This document shows, piece by piece, positions 22,347 to 36,200 of a stretch of DNA of 64,000 bases (position 1 is the stretch's first letter; each line of letters begins with the position of its first letter). Where the stretch lies: the NCBI RefSeq assembly GCF_901000735.1, contig NC_081544.1, positions 18,300,752 to 18,364,751 of the forward strand. Reading direction: 5' to 3'. Below the pieces are notes generated by a model, which searched no databases, was not told the origin of the DNA, and worked only from the letters and a program-made list of their open reading frames with translations. Made by a program: the position numbers and the translations under genes. Source of the stretch: Corylus avellana. Taxonomy: Eukaryota > Streptophyta > Magnoliopsida > Fagales > Betulaceae.

Positions 22347-24161
22347 ATTTAGGAGCGTAAGGAAAATAGTTCAGAATACGAAGAATTTGGGAGAGATGAA
22401 GTATTTGGGAATAAGTGTGCAGAAGAGACTGAGCGTCAGAAATTGAAGAGATTTTTTTTTTTTTTTTTTTTTTGATGTTTCTGGAAGCAGCAGACGAGTG
22501 GCTTTAAAGAAATTTTTCACTTCAAGTGAAATAAATAGTAAACAATAAACGTTAGGCGACCTTAGGCCGCGAAGGATTTTTGTCAAAAGATCCCGTTGAA
22601 GTAGGATCTGGTCTTCTGTCATAAATTTGACTGACACCATTAGACTTTCAGTACTCATTTTTCAAACTTACTGTTCATTCAACGACTTTGAATTCCATGC
22701 GTGGGCAACCGAATGAATTGTCATGCCAACGCGCACCACACGCTCTCGTTCATTATCTAGAAATCCTTCCTATAAATTCATACCTCTTTCTCCATTGCAA
22801 CACATGCCTTCTGATTATACCCCTTCACCTGAGATCTCCTACTAATAGCCTTCCATACAATGAAAGCTCGACTTTTCTCCTAGTTGAGCGTATCCTCAAG
22901 AGAAAAATGCAGCATCACGACTTGATTCACAAACCCAACACCTTATACTCTCAGTAGCAAACCATTGAAGCAAGATTATCTTTGATCGTGTTCTCATGAA
23001 GCAAGATTATCCTTGATCATGCTTCTCAGGCTAAATATCTCTCTTTTCTTCAAGTCTCCATACATGACAGAGGAGAGAGAGCATCTGATGTGGGTATTTT
23101 GAAAGTCTTGGAAATGAGTCACATGCATATCATGTCCTCATATGCATATTAAATCTTCACTTCTAGAAAACAACAGGACTATCTGTCTATCTTTTTCTTT
23201 TCTTGACCTTGCAAGACCCAAGAGAGAGAAATTATAACATGAGTGTTTTGGGATTTCCAGCTTGGAAACTTACCCCTATCCTACTTTGCTTGCTTATCAA
23301 TTTCATCTCTAGAACGCAGCAAAGCACAACATGTATTAGTCAAGAATGGATGAGAATCTTACATTTGATGTAATCGTGTATTTCGATGGAGTTGGAATCA
23401 TAATTACGAGTTTCTTTTGCTGAGTTATGATTTATCAAGTAAAGATGTAGTAAAGAGAGATTTTCGCTGATATTGTAGCAACGACACAAGAGTTGGGATG
23501 AGAAAATAAAAACGGTTGTGTAATTAGAATGAATCGAATTATGATGTCACTTCTGAGGTATATTCATGTAATGACGTTTTTGGGAGATATAAACTGTAGA
23601 ATGTTGGTGCTATTTACTTTTACGAGTTTATGATGGTGAGAAGTTAATAATTATTAAAGCATCATATTAATATTTTGTATGCATGATTTGGAATACTGAG
23701 ATACTAAAGAAAATATAGGCAGGGATGATTTTTACACCTTTTTGATCGAGGAAATTATTGCTGGCTTGCAAGAAAGACTATGATGTTTGGAGGAATGGAC
23801 TAATGATCACATGATTTTTTAATTTGATGTTTAAACCTTAACTGTAGACTGTCTTATATAAGGAGATGAATAATTCGATTGTTGTTATTGAGGTTGAAAA
23901 AAAAAAATGGAAACGATTTTGAGGTAAGATTTTTAGTGTGAACTAATGAATGATTGCAGAAATTGAGACTTTTGACTGTGAATAAGATTTACTCCTAGAA
24001 GAAGGAGATGGAATTTCAATATGATAAAAGTAAATATTAGAGATTAGGATCTGATGAAGGATTGAAATGCATATTTTAAATCTGAGTCACTCAATTTGAA
24101 GATTGGACGATAATTTATAGGCTTTAATTTCGATGACGAAATTTCAATAAGGAAGGAAGAT
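22347..24161. other. Non-coding interior of the 9-kb element, 3' part
   Basis: No gene seen. It contains a poly(T) of about 21 at 22451-22473 just upstream of the antisense ORF, and a tandem pair of GAAGCAAGATTATC units at 22969-23030. The last bases before the LTR form the purine tract. Confidence 0.5.
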
Positions 24162-25983
24162 TGTAGCGTTCCAGAATTTTCAAAGTTATTTAAATAGATT
24201 ATTTTGATGATGATGTTATTTTAATATCCATTTTAGTCATTGATTTTATTTCTTGGGAAAATTATGGTGTTACAGAGAGTGGTAATTAGAGAATGGTAAT
24301 TGATGAAATAATATGATAGTAAATGGTAGGAATACTTGTATTGGTGGCTAGAATAGTAAGGGAAGGTAGAATAGTTAATGGTATATATCATAATATTGGT
24401 ATAGTAAAAGGAGGGTAGAATTGTAAATGGAATGTAGAATAGTCAATGGTAGGTATAATAGTGTTGGTATGTGAAAAGTAAAATGAGGGTAGAATTGTAA
24501 ATGGAAGATAGAATAGTATTTGGTTTTTCCTATAAATAGAGCTCTTCCTCTTCACAAATTTCACCACTCCTCTCCCTTCTCTTCCACATATTCTTCCTTC
24601 TTCCGCTTTCTACTCGGTCTTTCTTCTTTCTGAGAGTGTTTACACAGAGCAGAGAGAGAAAGGGCGAGACAAAGTGCTGCAAGAAAGAAAGAACACGAGA
24701 GAGAACGGACTTGAGAAATTAGTTTCAAAAGATGTACTAGTGGTGTTAGTCAGATTGGAGCAAATAGATCATTCTGACCACTTTTAGCTTCAGTCTAGAA
24801 GTAAGTAAATTCACTACCCCTTCTAAAATTTCTTCATGTCATGCTATTTATACATTATTGTATCAAACTGTAAATAATTATTTTATTTACCTGCCATGGC
24901 GATATGTTGAATGCGTTCAATTTCTAAAAGAATTATTTAGAAAGCTTCTATTTCTTTAAACGCTTTCTAAGTATAACAAGTTTATATTTGGAAAAATTTC
25001 CATTTTTTAGAAAAGAAAGTTGAGAAATGATGATGATTATAAGAAAGAATAGTGATGATAAACCCTCCTACATGTTGCCCTAAGATGCATCAAAAGAACT
25101 ACAAAGAGAAGTACAAGAAATGAGTTAAATGTTTATGAAATGAGGGCACATGTATGGAAGAGAGTATTTTTGGCCCCAAGATAAGTAAGGATAAGAGGAG
25201 TTCAGTACTGATACTCAGATGGAGGCGAAACCACTGAAGGAGGCTATGCAAGATGGTGGTATTCCATCAACATGACCGTTGAGTGCTCCAAGAAAGAGTT
25301 AATTGACGGTCGGGCATGGCTGAGGCCACAGTTCAGTGCCATGGTCACAAGGACCCGCAACCCTCGTACACAGGGGTAACAGTGTACATGGGCCCTAATA
25401 TGAGAAAATGATAATATAATTTCAACGACAATATACTATGATAATTTACAATGATGAGTTACAATGATGATTTATAATGATGCATTATGATGATGATTTA
25501 TAACGATGATTTATTACTAGATGTAATAGTATGTATATGCTACGGGAGATGCAACCGTACATACATATATTATTATGGCTGGATGTATATATATTTGTGA
25601 AAATATTTTTTTAAAACTGAGGACAATGTGTAAAACTATTTATGGTTGTAGACTTTACTTGCTGGGCCCCTTTGGGCTCATTCAGTTTTATTTCTTGTTT
25701 TTAGGTAGAAAGGATGCTGGAATAGGAGGCCGGAATGGGGCGGGGATAATTATTAACTTTCAAAGTCTTTTCATATCAGTTATTGTAATAATATGATATT
25801 CCGCAACTAAAGTTTAATGTTTTCTAATTTCGCTTGTAATAAAATCTCTTGAAAAATGTTCTATACATTTATCGTATCCTTTAAAATCAAGTACTTTGAT
25901 AGACCTTATAGATGTTTGCAAAAACTTTTGTTGTAAAACAAGAAAAGTGGCAAACTCAGCCTTAACAGATTGGGGATGTTACA
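24162..25983 (+). repeat. 3' LTR of the 9-kb element
   Basis: 1822 bp, aligning with 16928-18740 throughout with scattered substitutions and small indels. Confidence 0.85.
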
Positions 25984-28900
25984 AACATAGATAGCAATAA
26001 TTTAAAACCACAATCATAACTACGAGAGTGAAAACTGAAAGCATCATAACATAGATATGTCTCCAAATGTAGTTAGAGATCAGTAATCAAAATATATTAC
26101 ACATCACCCATAACTGTTCTAAATAAACTAAGGCCTACATTTAACTAACTAAAGCATAAAGATGATTTCAAGCATCGCCAGACGAATAAATCTGTTAGCA
26201 TTCCACATCGACTTAAGCCATATAGGATCCAAGTCCTCCCTAAAAAATGATCCTAAGCAAATCCTTCATAATGACTAGGTGTCTCCCTGAATCTATCCTC
26301 AGTTAAACTATTTAAACAACAAAATTATACATAATGGAGGGAAAAGTATACAAGGGTAAGTTCGATAACTTAGTAAGTAAAAATGCACACGATGTACATG
26401 CCATTTAAATGATGAGCTCAATTTTTGATAAACCACATGTAGCATTATAAAGTGACAGTTTATCATGAATGCAATATAGATATAGTATATGCTGTAATTA
26501 TGAGAATCACGTCATAGTTTAAACTATATGGTCAAGCTGAGATATTACCTCTTCTTAGTAGGGTTGGTGCTATCTCAAGGGACCTGTAATACAATTTTGG
26601 TGCCTCGGCCATTGTACTTTACCGTCCATAAAGCAACCCGACTAAGTCCAACCTCGGGTGGCCACACTACTAATGATATACGTCATGTAGTGACCCACCA
26701 ATCAAACATGGTTGCGTCGGTCACAAAACAACCATTGGATCTAAGGCTCATATAACACACACACACACATTTGACCATAGAGTTAACATGTATAGTAAAC
26801 TCATGACCGTTATCCTGCACGTATTGATGTACCATGTCATACAACACAATTAGTCTTTTCAATATTTTACATGCATGCTCTTACAAATCTCACCATGTTC
26901 ACTATCTTGCTTAAACAACACACATTTTCACAAAATTGAGTTCATAGTACATTAAAATGTATTTCATGAGAGTTGTTAAGATGCATGTTTGGTACACATA
27001 AAATAGTCATGCAATGTGGGAAAAATAACAACAAGTATTCATGTGAGTTTGTACTCACTTGTGTCATAAGGCTCCTCCAAATACTCATCCAAGTGTTCCA
27101 CACTCTCCAAATCTGTGGAAAGACCTATCATCAATCATAAATTTGAGCTAAAACGAGTCCTAGACCTAAAAAATGTCGAAAACAGAGTTTTTGCCTAACC
27201 ACCGAACGTTTTGTCCAGATAGTGCGAATGTTCAAGCTTGAAGCCGAATGTTCGGCTAGAAGGATGCGAACGTTCTCTGTTGGGCAGAAAACCTATTTCG
27301 AACCAATCTACCTCCTAACCACTTCTAAGAGAGTTTTAAGGCCACAACAAAGTTCCAAACATACTCCTAGACCAAAATAACATTTATGTGCATAATAAAA
27401 TATGTCTAATAAGAACGAAATATCAATCCATGCTTAAACCAAGATTAAAACCTAAAACAACAACATAAGCCCAAAACTAACAACCAAGCTATGAAAAATA
27501 CTTAACCAGCATAATAACTAGGTAAGGAACAAGCTAAGGTCAGAAGGTTACCTCTATAGAATAAAGATCGCTAAGAAACCTTCATTTTTCTTCTCACAAT
27601 TCACAAAACACTCAAGCATGGTTTCTCTAGGGTTTAGAGGGCAGAATGAAGCTTAGAAGGGCATGGGAGGGAGGGTATTTATAGGGCTAGAAAAGCTGGG
27701 GGTGTTGCTGTGCCAGTCTTGCAGGTTAACGAAAGTTTGGTGTTCCTAGGGCGAACATTCGGTGTATTATTTGCACAGCAGTTTTAGGGTTGCAGGTCGA
27801 ACGTTTGGTCATTACCTAGTCGGTCAAAATTTGTCCAACGAACGTTCGATGGTCCCCCTTGTGAACGTTCGGCCAGAACCCAAAAACACCAAAAATCCTA
27901 TTCCCAATGAACCCTAATGAACTGAAAAATCTTGGCGTACTAAGCTAAACGCAACCTAGTAATTACCCGGGGCACTACAAAAGATACAAATGTAAGCTCA
28001 TGAATTAGTGAGTAATAATACATTTGGTGTAACTGTTATTATATAAATCACTTGCAGTAATATACGGTAAGATTATTAGTTTAAAGGGCTTATGACGTGA
28101 TGATGAAATATAGATATAATAGATTATAATTAAGCGAAACATGTCATAGTTTAACACCATATGATCTACCTGATATACTAACTTCTTCGCGGCAGGATTG
28201 ATGTTGTCTTGAAAGACCTGTAATACAATACTGGTGCCCGAGATATATTATGCGTATCATCCATGACTAGTAGCCTGATTGAGTCTGACCTCGGATGACC
28301 TACTCTCCTAATAACGCATGTCTATAACTGCCAATCAAACATGGTTGTGCCTATCACGAAACAACCATTGGATCCAAGGCCAAACATAAACATAAAACAT
28401 CTTTTGATCATAGGGCTAACCCGTATTATTTTAGTAAGCTCATGTTCATTATCTTGCACGTACTACTGTAGCATGTCATACAATGCAATTTATTATTTAC
28501 CGTCTTTTACATGCATGCATTTACAAATCTCATCTTTTATCATTTCATTAATTCAATACTTATTTTCACAAAATAGAGTTCACAGTAATATAAAATGGGT
28601 TTCATGAGAGTTGTAAACATGCACGTTGATATATAAAATAATCATGCTTATGCGGAAACAAAATAATAACAAATATCCGTGTGAGTTTTACTCATTTGTG
28701 TCGTAGGGTCCCTCCACAAAATTCTCTTGAGGCCTAGAAATCTAAGAAAAGACCTACCGTTAGACTCAAACCTGAGCTAAAACAAGTCCTAAACCTTAAT
28801 ATGCTCAAAATATGCTTTATGTCTGACCTTTGATCATTTGTACAGAAGGGGTCGAATGTTCGTCTAGAGGAGGTCGAGCGTTCGATGCTGGGCAAAAACC

Positions 28901-29497
28901 CATTTCCGAACCCAAAACCAAGAACACCTCATCTAGGTAAGTCGTAAGGTGTTAACATGATCTCTAACAGAGTCCTAAGTCATAATAATGTACCCATGTC
29001 AATAACTCTAGAGCAAAACTGACTGAAAAGTGAAAGGGTTAGAAATAAGTTGAAGGGGCGTAGGGGAGGGGTATTTATAGATGCCCAATGGTCTGAGGAT
29101 AAGGATGAAGCTTTATCCATAGTATTGCCACCTGTTGAACGTTTGAGGTGTACTATTGAACGTTCAATGTACTACTGGACCAACAGTCTTAAGGTTTTAA
29201 GTGAACATTCAATTGTACTATCTTGAACGTTCGGAGCTAGGGTTTCAAGTGGACGTTCAGTTGTATGATGTTGAATGCTTGGGTCTAGGGTACATTCAAA
29301 TGTTCGAACATCCAACCTTGAACGTTCAACACTCGGGTTTGCTCGAACGTTCGGCTATCCATCTTTGGACATTTGGTGCAATAGAAAAATCTTTAAAAAG
29401 TTCAAGGTCTTATACTTTATCAAATGAGAACTAACCCTAACATCATTAACTCATAATTAGAGTTTACGTAACCCTAATATATATTCGGGGTATTACA

Positions 29498-29632
29498 GGC
29501 AATGAGCATATTCCAACCTCTTAATTTTATTTTTAGTTTTAAATTTTAATGTATTTAAAATTTTAATATTTTATATATTTATTATTATGAGCGACAAATG
29601 TTGTGATTTTATTGTCTCTGGCGTGGTAGCAG
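29498..29632 (-). repeat. Right inverted repeat of the composite element
   Basis: Inverted partner of 13474-13610. It ends about 310 bp upstream of the start codon of the SET-domain gene. Confidence 0.6.
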
Positions 29633-29713
29633 TACATAAACAAAATCTGTCAATTTTTTTTTTTTTTTTGACAAAATTTAACAACAAAGAGTTATTTATG
29701 CGCATACCCATAT

Positions 29714-29722
29714 TATATATAT
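29714..29722 (+). promoter_or_regulatory. Possible TATA box of the SET-domain gene
   Basis: TATATATAT about 220 bp upstream of the ATG at 29942. Position and AT-rich surroundings make this tentative. Confidence 0.25.
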
Positions 29723-29941
29723 ACCTCTCAAAATATTCTGATATCACGTAAAACTGATTGCAAAACAAGTAAAATTGATTTTGCATTTTTCTCCGATTAT
29801 AACCATAACTTTGAAATTCTTTCTACACGTTTCTTGCAAAACGTTGGATTTTTAAGGAAAAATAATTGGACAGAAGAAAATCCTACAGGGCTATAACCGG
29901 CGAGTGGTGGGTGAGTGAGTGAGTACTGAAGTGGCTCCAAC

Positions 29942-30272
29942 ATGGCTACCTCAAAGATGGTTATGGCCTCTCTAACCCACTGCCGCGCTCTCACTTGCGC
30001 CTCCACGGCCTCAGCGTCAGCCTCTTATCCTGCGCGCCTGGTGCCGCAGCCACCAGACCTCATAAAGTGGGTCCGGAGGGAAGGTGGCTTCGTGCACCCG
30101 GCGGTAAAGATAGCTCAGGACGACACCACCGGTCTTGGACTCATTGTCTCTGGAGACATTCCAAAAGGGTCCGACCTTATTGCCCTTCCTGATCACATAC
30201 CCTTGAGGTTTGAATCGGATGGTGGACATGGGCTTGACTCTGTCTTGGCCAATTTGGCTCACCAAGTTCCCG
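29942..30272 (+). CDS. SET-domain gene, exon 1
   Basis: Start codon to the donor CCCG|GTATGG. Codes for the transit peptide and the start of the SET domain ([20 protein letters not shown]); ends in phase 1. Confidence 0.92.
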
Positions 30273-33200
30273 GTATGGATTTTTGCTTATGCACTTAATT
30301 TAGTTAGTGTTGGGGCTGATTTTCTTTTCTACACCGTGTATTTGAGATGTTTTGGTTAATGGGTATCTGCATTTTGCCGTTTTTGTTTCTGGAAAACCAT
30401 TGTGATTGATTGTGAACCGCGATATGGGTTTTGGATTATTTGAGTTCTTGAAAATTATAGATCAAATAAATGGGTTTTGGAAATCCTTGAGTTTTCTTGT
30501 GTCGACAATATTGTGCAATTTGAATTTTTATTTGAGTTGGTCTTATGTCAAGTTTGTTTCAACTGTAATGAAATGTTGTTCCTATTTCTAAACTAAAATG
30601 TACAATGGGGCAAGCACAGAAAGTGCATAAGGTGAATCTTTTATTTATTTCAGCTGTGAACTAAATAGTGGGTTGTTATTGTTACACTCTGCTTCCCTCA
30701 CAGAAGTATAAAACCAACACAAAGTGTATCACTCAAGAAAATGAGAAGAAAAACTGCAATTTCTTATTGATCAAGCTACTGTAATAGTCTCCTAACACCG
30801 AGAGTCTAACTAAACAGATTGTCTATGAAGCTAAACTAAACTAATTACAATGACATCAAAAGCTTGCATGCTTCAACAAGAATGAACTCCTACTATTTAT
30901 ACTACTGTTGTGATTACAAAGAAAACACCCACAGGCTATCATCACCCTTTCAGCAGTTGTAACAGAAAGAACCACCCAAAGAGCACGTGTGAATAACCTC
31001 TAACCATCGCCAGGCTGTTAAACAGTTACTTCAGTTACTGCCCTGCTGTCATTCCTCCACATGTGATAAAAGACATTTTCTGTTATACTCCAACTACCCT
31101 TCGAGCAAGCTACTGACCTCCCAAGTCCTAAGCCTTCAAGTCCTTCTATCCTCATGATAAGACTTGTAACAAATACCCTCCTGTTCAAAACACCTTGCCC
31201 ACAAGGTGTGGGTAAGTAGACTTCAAATGATGAAAAGTTTCCCAAGTTGCTTCCTCTGGTAACTGCCCCTGCCAACGAATCAATAATTCCACAACAGCCT
31301 CATTGTGGACTTTTCTGGACCTTCTCTCCAACAATTCCTCAGGTTCAGGTTGAATCACTCCCTGCTGATTTACTGAAGGTAAATGAGAAATTGGAAAGAG
31401 AGCTCTTCCCACTTGCAGCTTCAACTGAGACACATGGAACACAGGGTGGAATTGAGACCCTGGCCAAAAGAAGTCCTTCTTAGCTCTGTGTATGGTCTTG
31501 TCATAACCTGCATGAGCTGCCAAAGGGCTGGAATGAACAAAGTGTAACCCCTTTCCCTTCAAGGTGTCTGGAATATACATTCTCTTTTGATACAGTAAAA
31601 TCCCCTGTCGGATAGAGAACTTTAGGTTGGTCAGTAACCCCTCTTCAGACGTCTGCACTAAGGATTGCAATGTAGGGTCAGTAACATAACTCTCTTGGGC
31701 TTCCAGTAACCATTCCAGAGAAGGGTATGAAATTACTGCCATTGAAGCAGTCTGCAATTCTTCTTCATTTCTTCTAAACAATGCATCAACCACCTTGTTT
31801 TCTTGCCCATTTTTGTATTTCACTACAAACTCATAACCCAGCAACTTAGATACCCATCTTTGTCGCATAGGAGTGCCAAACTTCTGTTCTAACATGAACT
31901 TGAAACTCTGATGCTGCTGCTGCATTAACACTGCCCCAATACACCTTCCAGAAGCATCACACTCAATCACAAAGGGTAAGCTGAAATTTGGTAACACTAA
32001 CACCGGGGGTTTAATTACTGTTTTCTTCAACTCCTCAAAGGCTGCTTTAGCCACTTTTTTTTTGATAAGTAATAATGATATATAAAAAGTGCAAAGGGGC
32101 GCAACTCACATATACGGGAAATATAAAAAGAGCGCCTAAGAGGGAGAGAAATGAAAAAGAAAGTCAGAGAAACTAATCACTAAAAGAGCTAGCCAAGCGG
32201 CCGTCCAAGACTAAAAAGTAAAGAAGAAAAAATGAGTCAGTTCCTCTATAGTCCTAGTGGAATTCTCAAAACATGTAGCATTTCTTTCATTCCATATACA
32301 CCACATAAGACATAGAGGGATCATCTTCCACACTACGGCGCTGCGAGAACGTCCTCCCGACCACCAGCTATCGAACAAGTCCCTCACCATGCAAGGCATG
32401 ACCCAATGCAACCCAAACTGATTAAAAATAGTATGGCAAAGAGCACTTGCAAGCTCACAGTGGAGAAGAAGATGATCGACTGACTCTTCGGTCTTCTTGC
32501 ACATACAACACCACTTCACTACCACTAGGTTCCTCTTAAGCAGAGTATCGTGAGTCAAAATTTTGTCTAGGGCCGCAGTCCACCCGAAAAGAGCCACTCG
32601 CAAAGGCACCTTAGTACGCCAAATGCTCTTCTAAGGAAACACCTCATGGTTAAAATTGGACAAGGCCTTGAAAAGCGACTTAACCTCGAACTTGCCCTTC
32701 TTAGGCGAGGACTAGCAAATACGATCTGCAGTGCCTATGGAAATCTTGCAAGAGTACAACTGATCAAAGAAAGGAGAAACCAAATCCATCTCCCAATCTT
32801 GGATGGGCTGTACAAAAATGACATTCCACTCGACAACCCCATTCCTCCAAATAAAGTTATCCTTCACCTATGCTTCTTTGTGTTTAGCGATACTGAACAA
32901 GGACGAGAAGGCTTGCTTCAAAGAATTATCCCCACACCAAATATCATGTCAGAAGCGAATTTTCGAACCCTCCCACACTTCAAACCGAATACCTTTGGCA
33001 AAAAAGTTCCAACCTTGTCGAATATGCTTCCATAAGCCCACACCATGAGAACCCGAAACTTCCTTTGTGCACCACCCACTTTCCTGGTCTTCATACTTAG
33101 CTTTGATAACCTTATACCAAAGAGCCTCGCTCTCATTCGCATATCTCCAAAGCCATTTCCCCAAGAGAGCTTGATTAAATTGGTGCAACTTTCGAATGCC

Positions 33201-36200
33201 AAGACCACCATAGCGTAGAGGACGACAGACTTGGTTCCAATTTACAAGATGCAACTTAGGCTCATCTCCCATTCCTCCCTACAAGAAATCTCTTTGGACT
33301 TTCTCAAGCCTTTTAGCTACACTCATAGGAATCGGAAACAGAGACAAAAAGTAAGTCGGAAGATTAGTTAACGTACTCTTAATGAGAGTTAAACGACCTC
33401 CTTTAGAGAGATACGTTCTCTTCCAACTTGCCATTTGACGCTCCATCTTTTCGATCACATCATTCCACATAATTGTATCCTTATACGGCGCCCTAAGAGG
33501 GAGACCCAAATACTTCATAGGCAAATCGGCAACACTACACCCAAGGATATTAGCTAAAACCCCAATGTTCTCCACCTCACCAATAGCCACAATCTTTGAC
33601 TTTCCAAGATTCACTCGCAAACCCAAAATAGCTTCAAAACATAAGAGAATGAGACTCACATACCGGATTTGCTTGATAGAAGCTTCACAAAAAATCATAG
33701 TATCATCAACAAATAAAGAGTGAGAGACCACCAACTCCGATAAGACCCTATTTCCCACCGAGAATCCAGTCAAAAAGCCTTGATCAACCGTCGCATTCAC
33801 CATCTTACTCAATGCCTCCATAACAAGCACAAAAAGTAACGGAGAGAGAGGATCCCCTTGCTGAATTCCCCTTGAACTGTTAAAGAAGCCTTCCGGAGAA
33901 CCATTCACAAGAATGAAAAATCTTACCGACTTAATATACCGCTCTATCCAAGCCCTCCACCACTCGCCAAATCCGCACCTATGCAGCAAATACAAAACAA
34001 AGTCCCAATTCACATGGTCGTAAGCCTTTTCTAGGTCCAATTTACAAAGAACACCTGGCACCCCTGATTTCATGCGACTATCCACACATTCATTTGCAAT
34101 GAGAACAGAATCTAGAATTTGCCGACCCCCAATAAAAGCATTTTGAGAGCAGGATATGACCTTACCCAAAACAGTTCTCATCCTGTTAGCAAGAACCTTA
34201 GACACAATTTTGTACATCCTTCCCACCAAGCTAATGGGCCGAAAGTCCATCTCCACTGCATCCGCCTTTTTCGGTATCAATGAAATAAAAGTTGCATTCA
34301 AGCTCGTCACCAATTGACGTCTACGATGGAACTCAGCGAAAACCGCCATAACATTTTGTTTAACAACACCCCAACAAGCTTGAAAAAAAAGCCATGGAGA
34401 AGCCATCTGGACCCGGTGCCTTATCACCATCAATGCCTTTTACCACCTCCTATACCTCATTTTCCTCAAAATCTCTTTCTAACCACCTATTATCCTCCTC
34501 ATCAATGGACAAAAAGGGCTGGTTATCCATTCTAGGTCGCCAAGTGCTTTGTTCCGAGTATAAGCTTTGATAATACTGCACAATGTGATCTTTTACCTCA
34601 GCTGGATCATCGGATAATACGCCATTAATACGAAGCACTTCCACACGATTGTACCTGCGATGAGAATTAGCCACCTTGCGAAAGAAACGAGTATTTCGAT
34701 CCCCCTCCTTGAGCCACAAAGCTCTTGATTTTTGGCGCCAATGAATTTCTTCACACAACAAGGTATTCTCCAAATTTTTCAACATATCCGCCTTTCGAAT
34801 CTTCTCCTCCTGATCTAAGCCTCTCGACTCTGCCAACTCATCCATCTCCTGAATACCTCCCAACAACTCCTTCTTTTTCCTCCCAATATCCCCAAACACC
34901 TCCTCTTTCCACTTTTTCAAATCCAATTTAAGGGATTTCAATTTATTAGCAAGCACAAAACTAGGTAAACCCTCAAACGAATAAGACCCCCACCAAGAAT
35001 TAACCTTGTCAACAAAACCTTCGGCTTTAAGCCACATATTTTCAAATTTGAAACACTTATTACCTCTGCAAGGAGCTTCACAGACTAGTAATAAAGGGAA
35101 GTGATCGGAGAGCAGGCGTTGAAGTCTTCGTTGTGACACTACTGGGTAGTGATCTTCCCAATCCGAGGATAGCAAGAACCAGTCAATTCTAGACCAAATC
35201 TCATTTTTTTTGATTATTAGACCAAGTAAATTGACCCCCCATCATCGGAATGTCCACTAAATTGTTCTCTGAAATGAAGTCCGAGAAATCCATCATGCCA
35301 GAAGAATAATAGGAAACACTAGAGCGCTCACTAGAAAACCGTACAATATTAAAATCCCCGCCAAAACACCAAGGGACCTCCTACACATTCATCAAACTAG
35401 CTAGCTCTTCCCATAGTTCCCTTCTCTCCACATCCTCATTCGGTCCATACACCCCCCCAAACGCCCAAACCAAGTTGTCCTCCACATTTTGAAAAGAGCA
35501 TGCCAAAGTGAAATGCCCCACACACTCTTCCTTACACTTCACCACCTTCCTATCCCACATCAGTAACATCCCCCCCGACAAACCATTAGACCCTTTATAC
35601 TTCCACCCCACATGTTGACCTCCCCAAAGACAATGAATCACCTCACGGGAGATAGCCTCCATCTTAGTCTCAATCAAACACACTATATCTGCTTTCCACT
35701 CTTTCAAGAGACCCATAATATGCAACCTTTTTTTGAGGGCATTCAACCCTCTTACATTCCATGCTACGATGTTAAGCTTCATGATCCACCAATTCGACCC
35801 TCTCACATTCCTCAAGCTCCTCAATTCCTTTGGGAGCAGGAACATAGGCAGAAATGCCTCCCAAATTAGAATCATACTGCATTCTAAAAGCTTCAATAGA
35901 ATTGAACAATACCGCCAACTCCTCCTTTTTCCCCTCATCAGATACACCAATTTTAGGACAAAATTTGAGGCAACTTTCAACTACCTAGCTGGAAGAAATC
36001 ATCTCTGACCCTAAATCCTCCAACCTGACTGTTACTGAGATATTGTCCTCATCCATACCTGAGCCAGGCCCAATGAGCTCCAACTCCGGCGTACGTTCCA
36101 CTCTTTCCTGTCCAACTTGAAGCGACGAAACCAGACTCATTGCCTCCCCCTGACAAGCCTTCTGCGAACAGCCCCCCACAGTCCTCCCAACATTCCAACG

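Larger units (their letters stand above)
16928..25983 (+). mobile_element. Non-autonomous Gypsy-like LTR retrotransposon with antisense ORF, 9.1 kb
   Basis: Two LTRs of about 1.8 kb flank a 5.4-kb interior. Flanks are GACAT (16923-16927) and AACAT (25984-25988), a 5-bp duplication with one change. The primer site is a tRNA-Met variant and the purine tract GGAAGGAAGA precedes the 3' LTR. No GAG, protease, integrase or reverse transcriptase could be found in any frame. The only protein-like frame is antisense (21765-22346). A 1.47-kb solo LTR of another family sits in the 5' part of the interior. The plan is that of a large retrotransposon derivative (LARD). Confidence 0.8.
16789..27979 (-). 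mobile_element. Solo LTR, family 1, inner copy (pieces 16789-16927 and 25984-27979)
   Basis: On the minus strand it begins TGTAGTGCCCCGG (27979) and ends GGCGTTACA (16789); about 2.13 kb when the 9-kb element at 16928-25983 is removed. It is flanked by AAAAG (16784-16788) and AAAG (27980-27983), a short duplication. TATA box on the minus strand near 27680 (CCCTATAAATACC) with CGAACGTTCG-like phrases on both sides. It landed inside the outer copy. Confidence 0.65.
16358..29497 (-). mobile_element. Solo LTR, family 1, outer copy (pieces 16358-16788 and 27980-29497)
   Basis: On the minus strand it begins TGTAATACCCCG at 29497 and ends at ACGTTACA, 16358. It is interrupted after 16788 by the second copy of the same family. 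The 27980-29497 part aligns with 26344-27979 in order: opening phrase, stop-and-go TATA region (TATTTATAGATGCC near 29070) and GAACGTTCG phrases. It borders the AZG relic on the left and the right inverted repeat on the right; no exact target duplication was found (GGCGG versus GGCAA). Confidence 0.6.

Noticed and set aside
29201..29434. 77-codon plus-strand frame
   Set aside because: Made of GAACGTTCG phrases in an LTR; no protein character.
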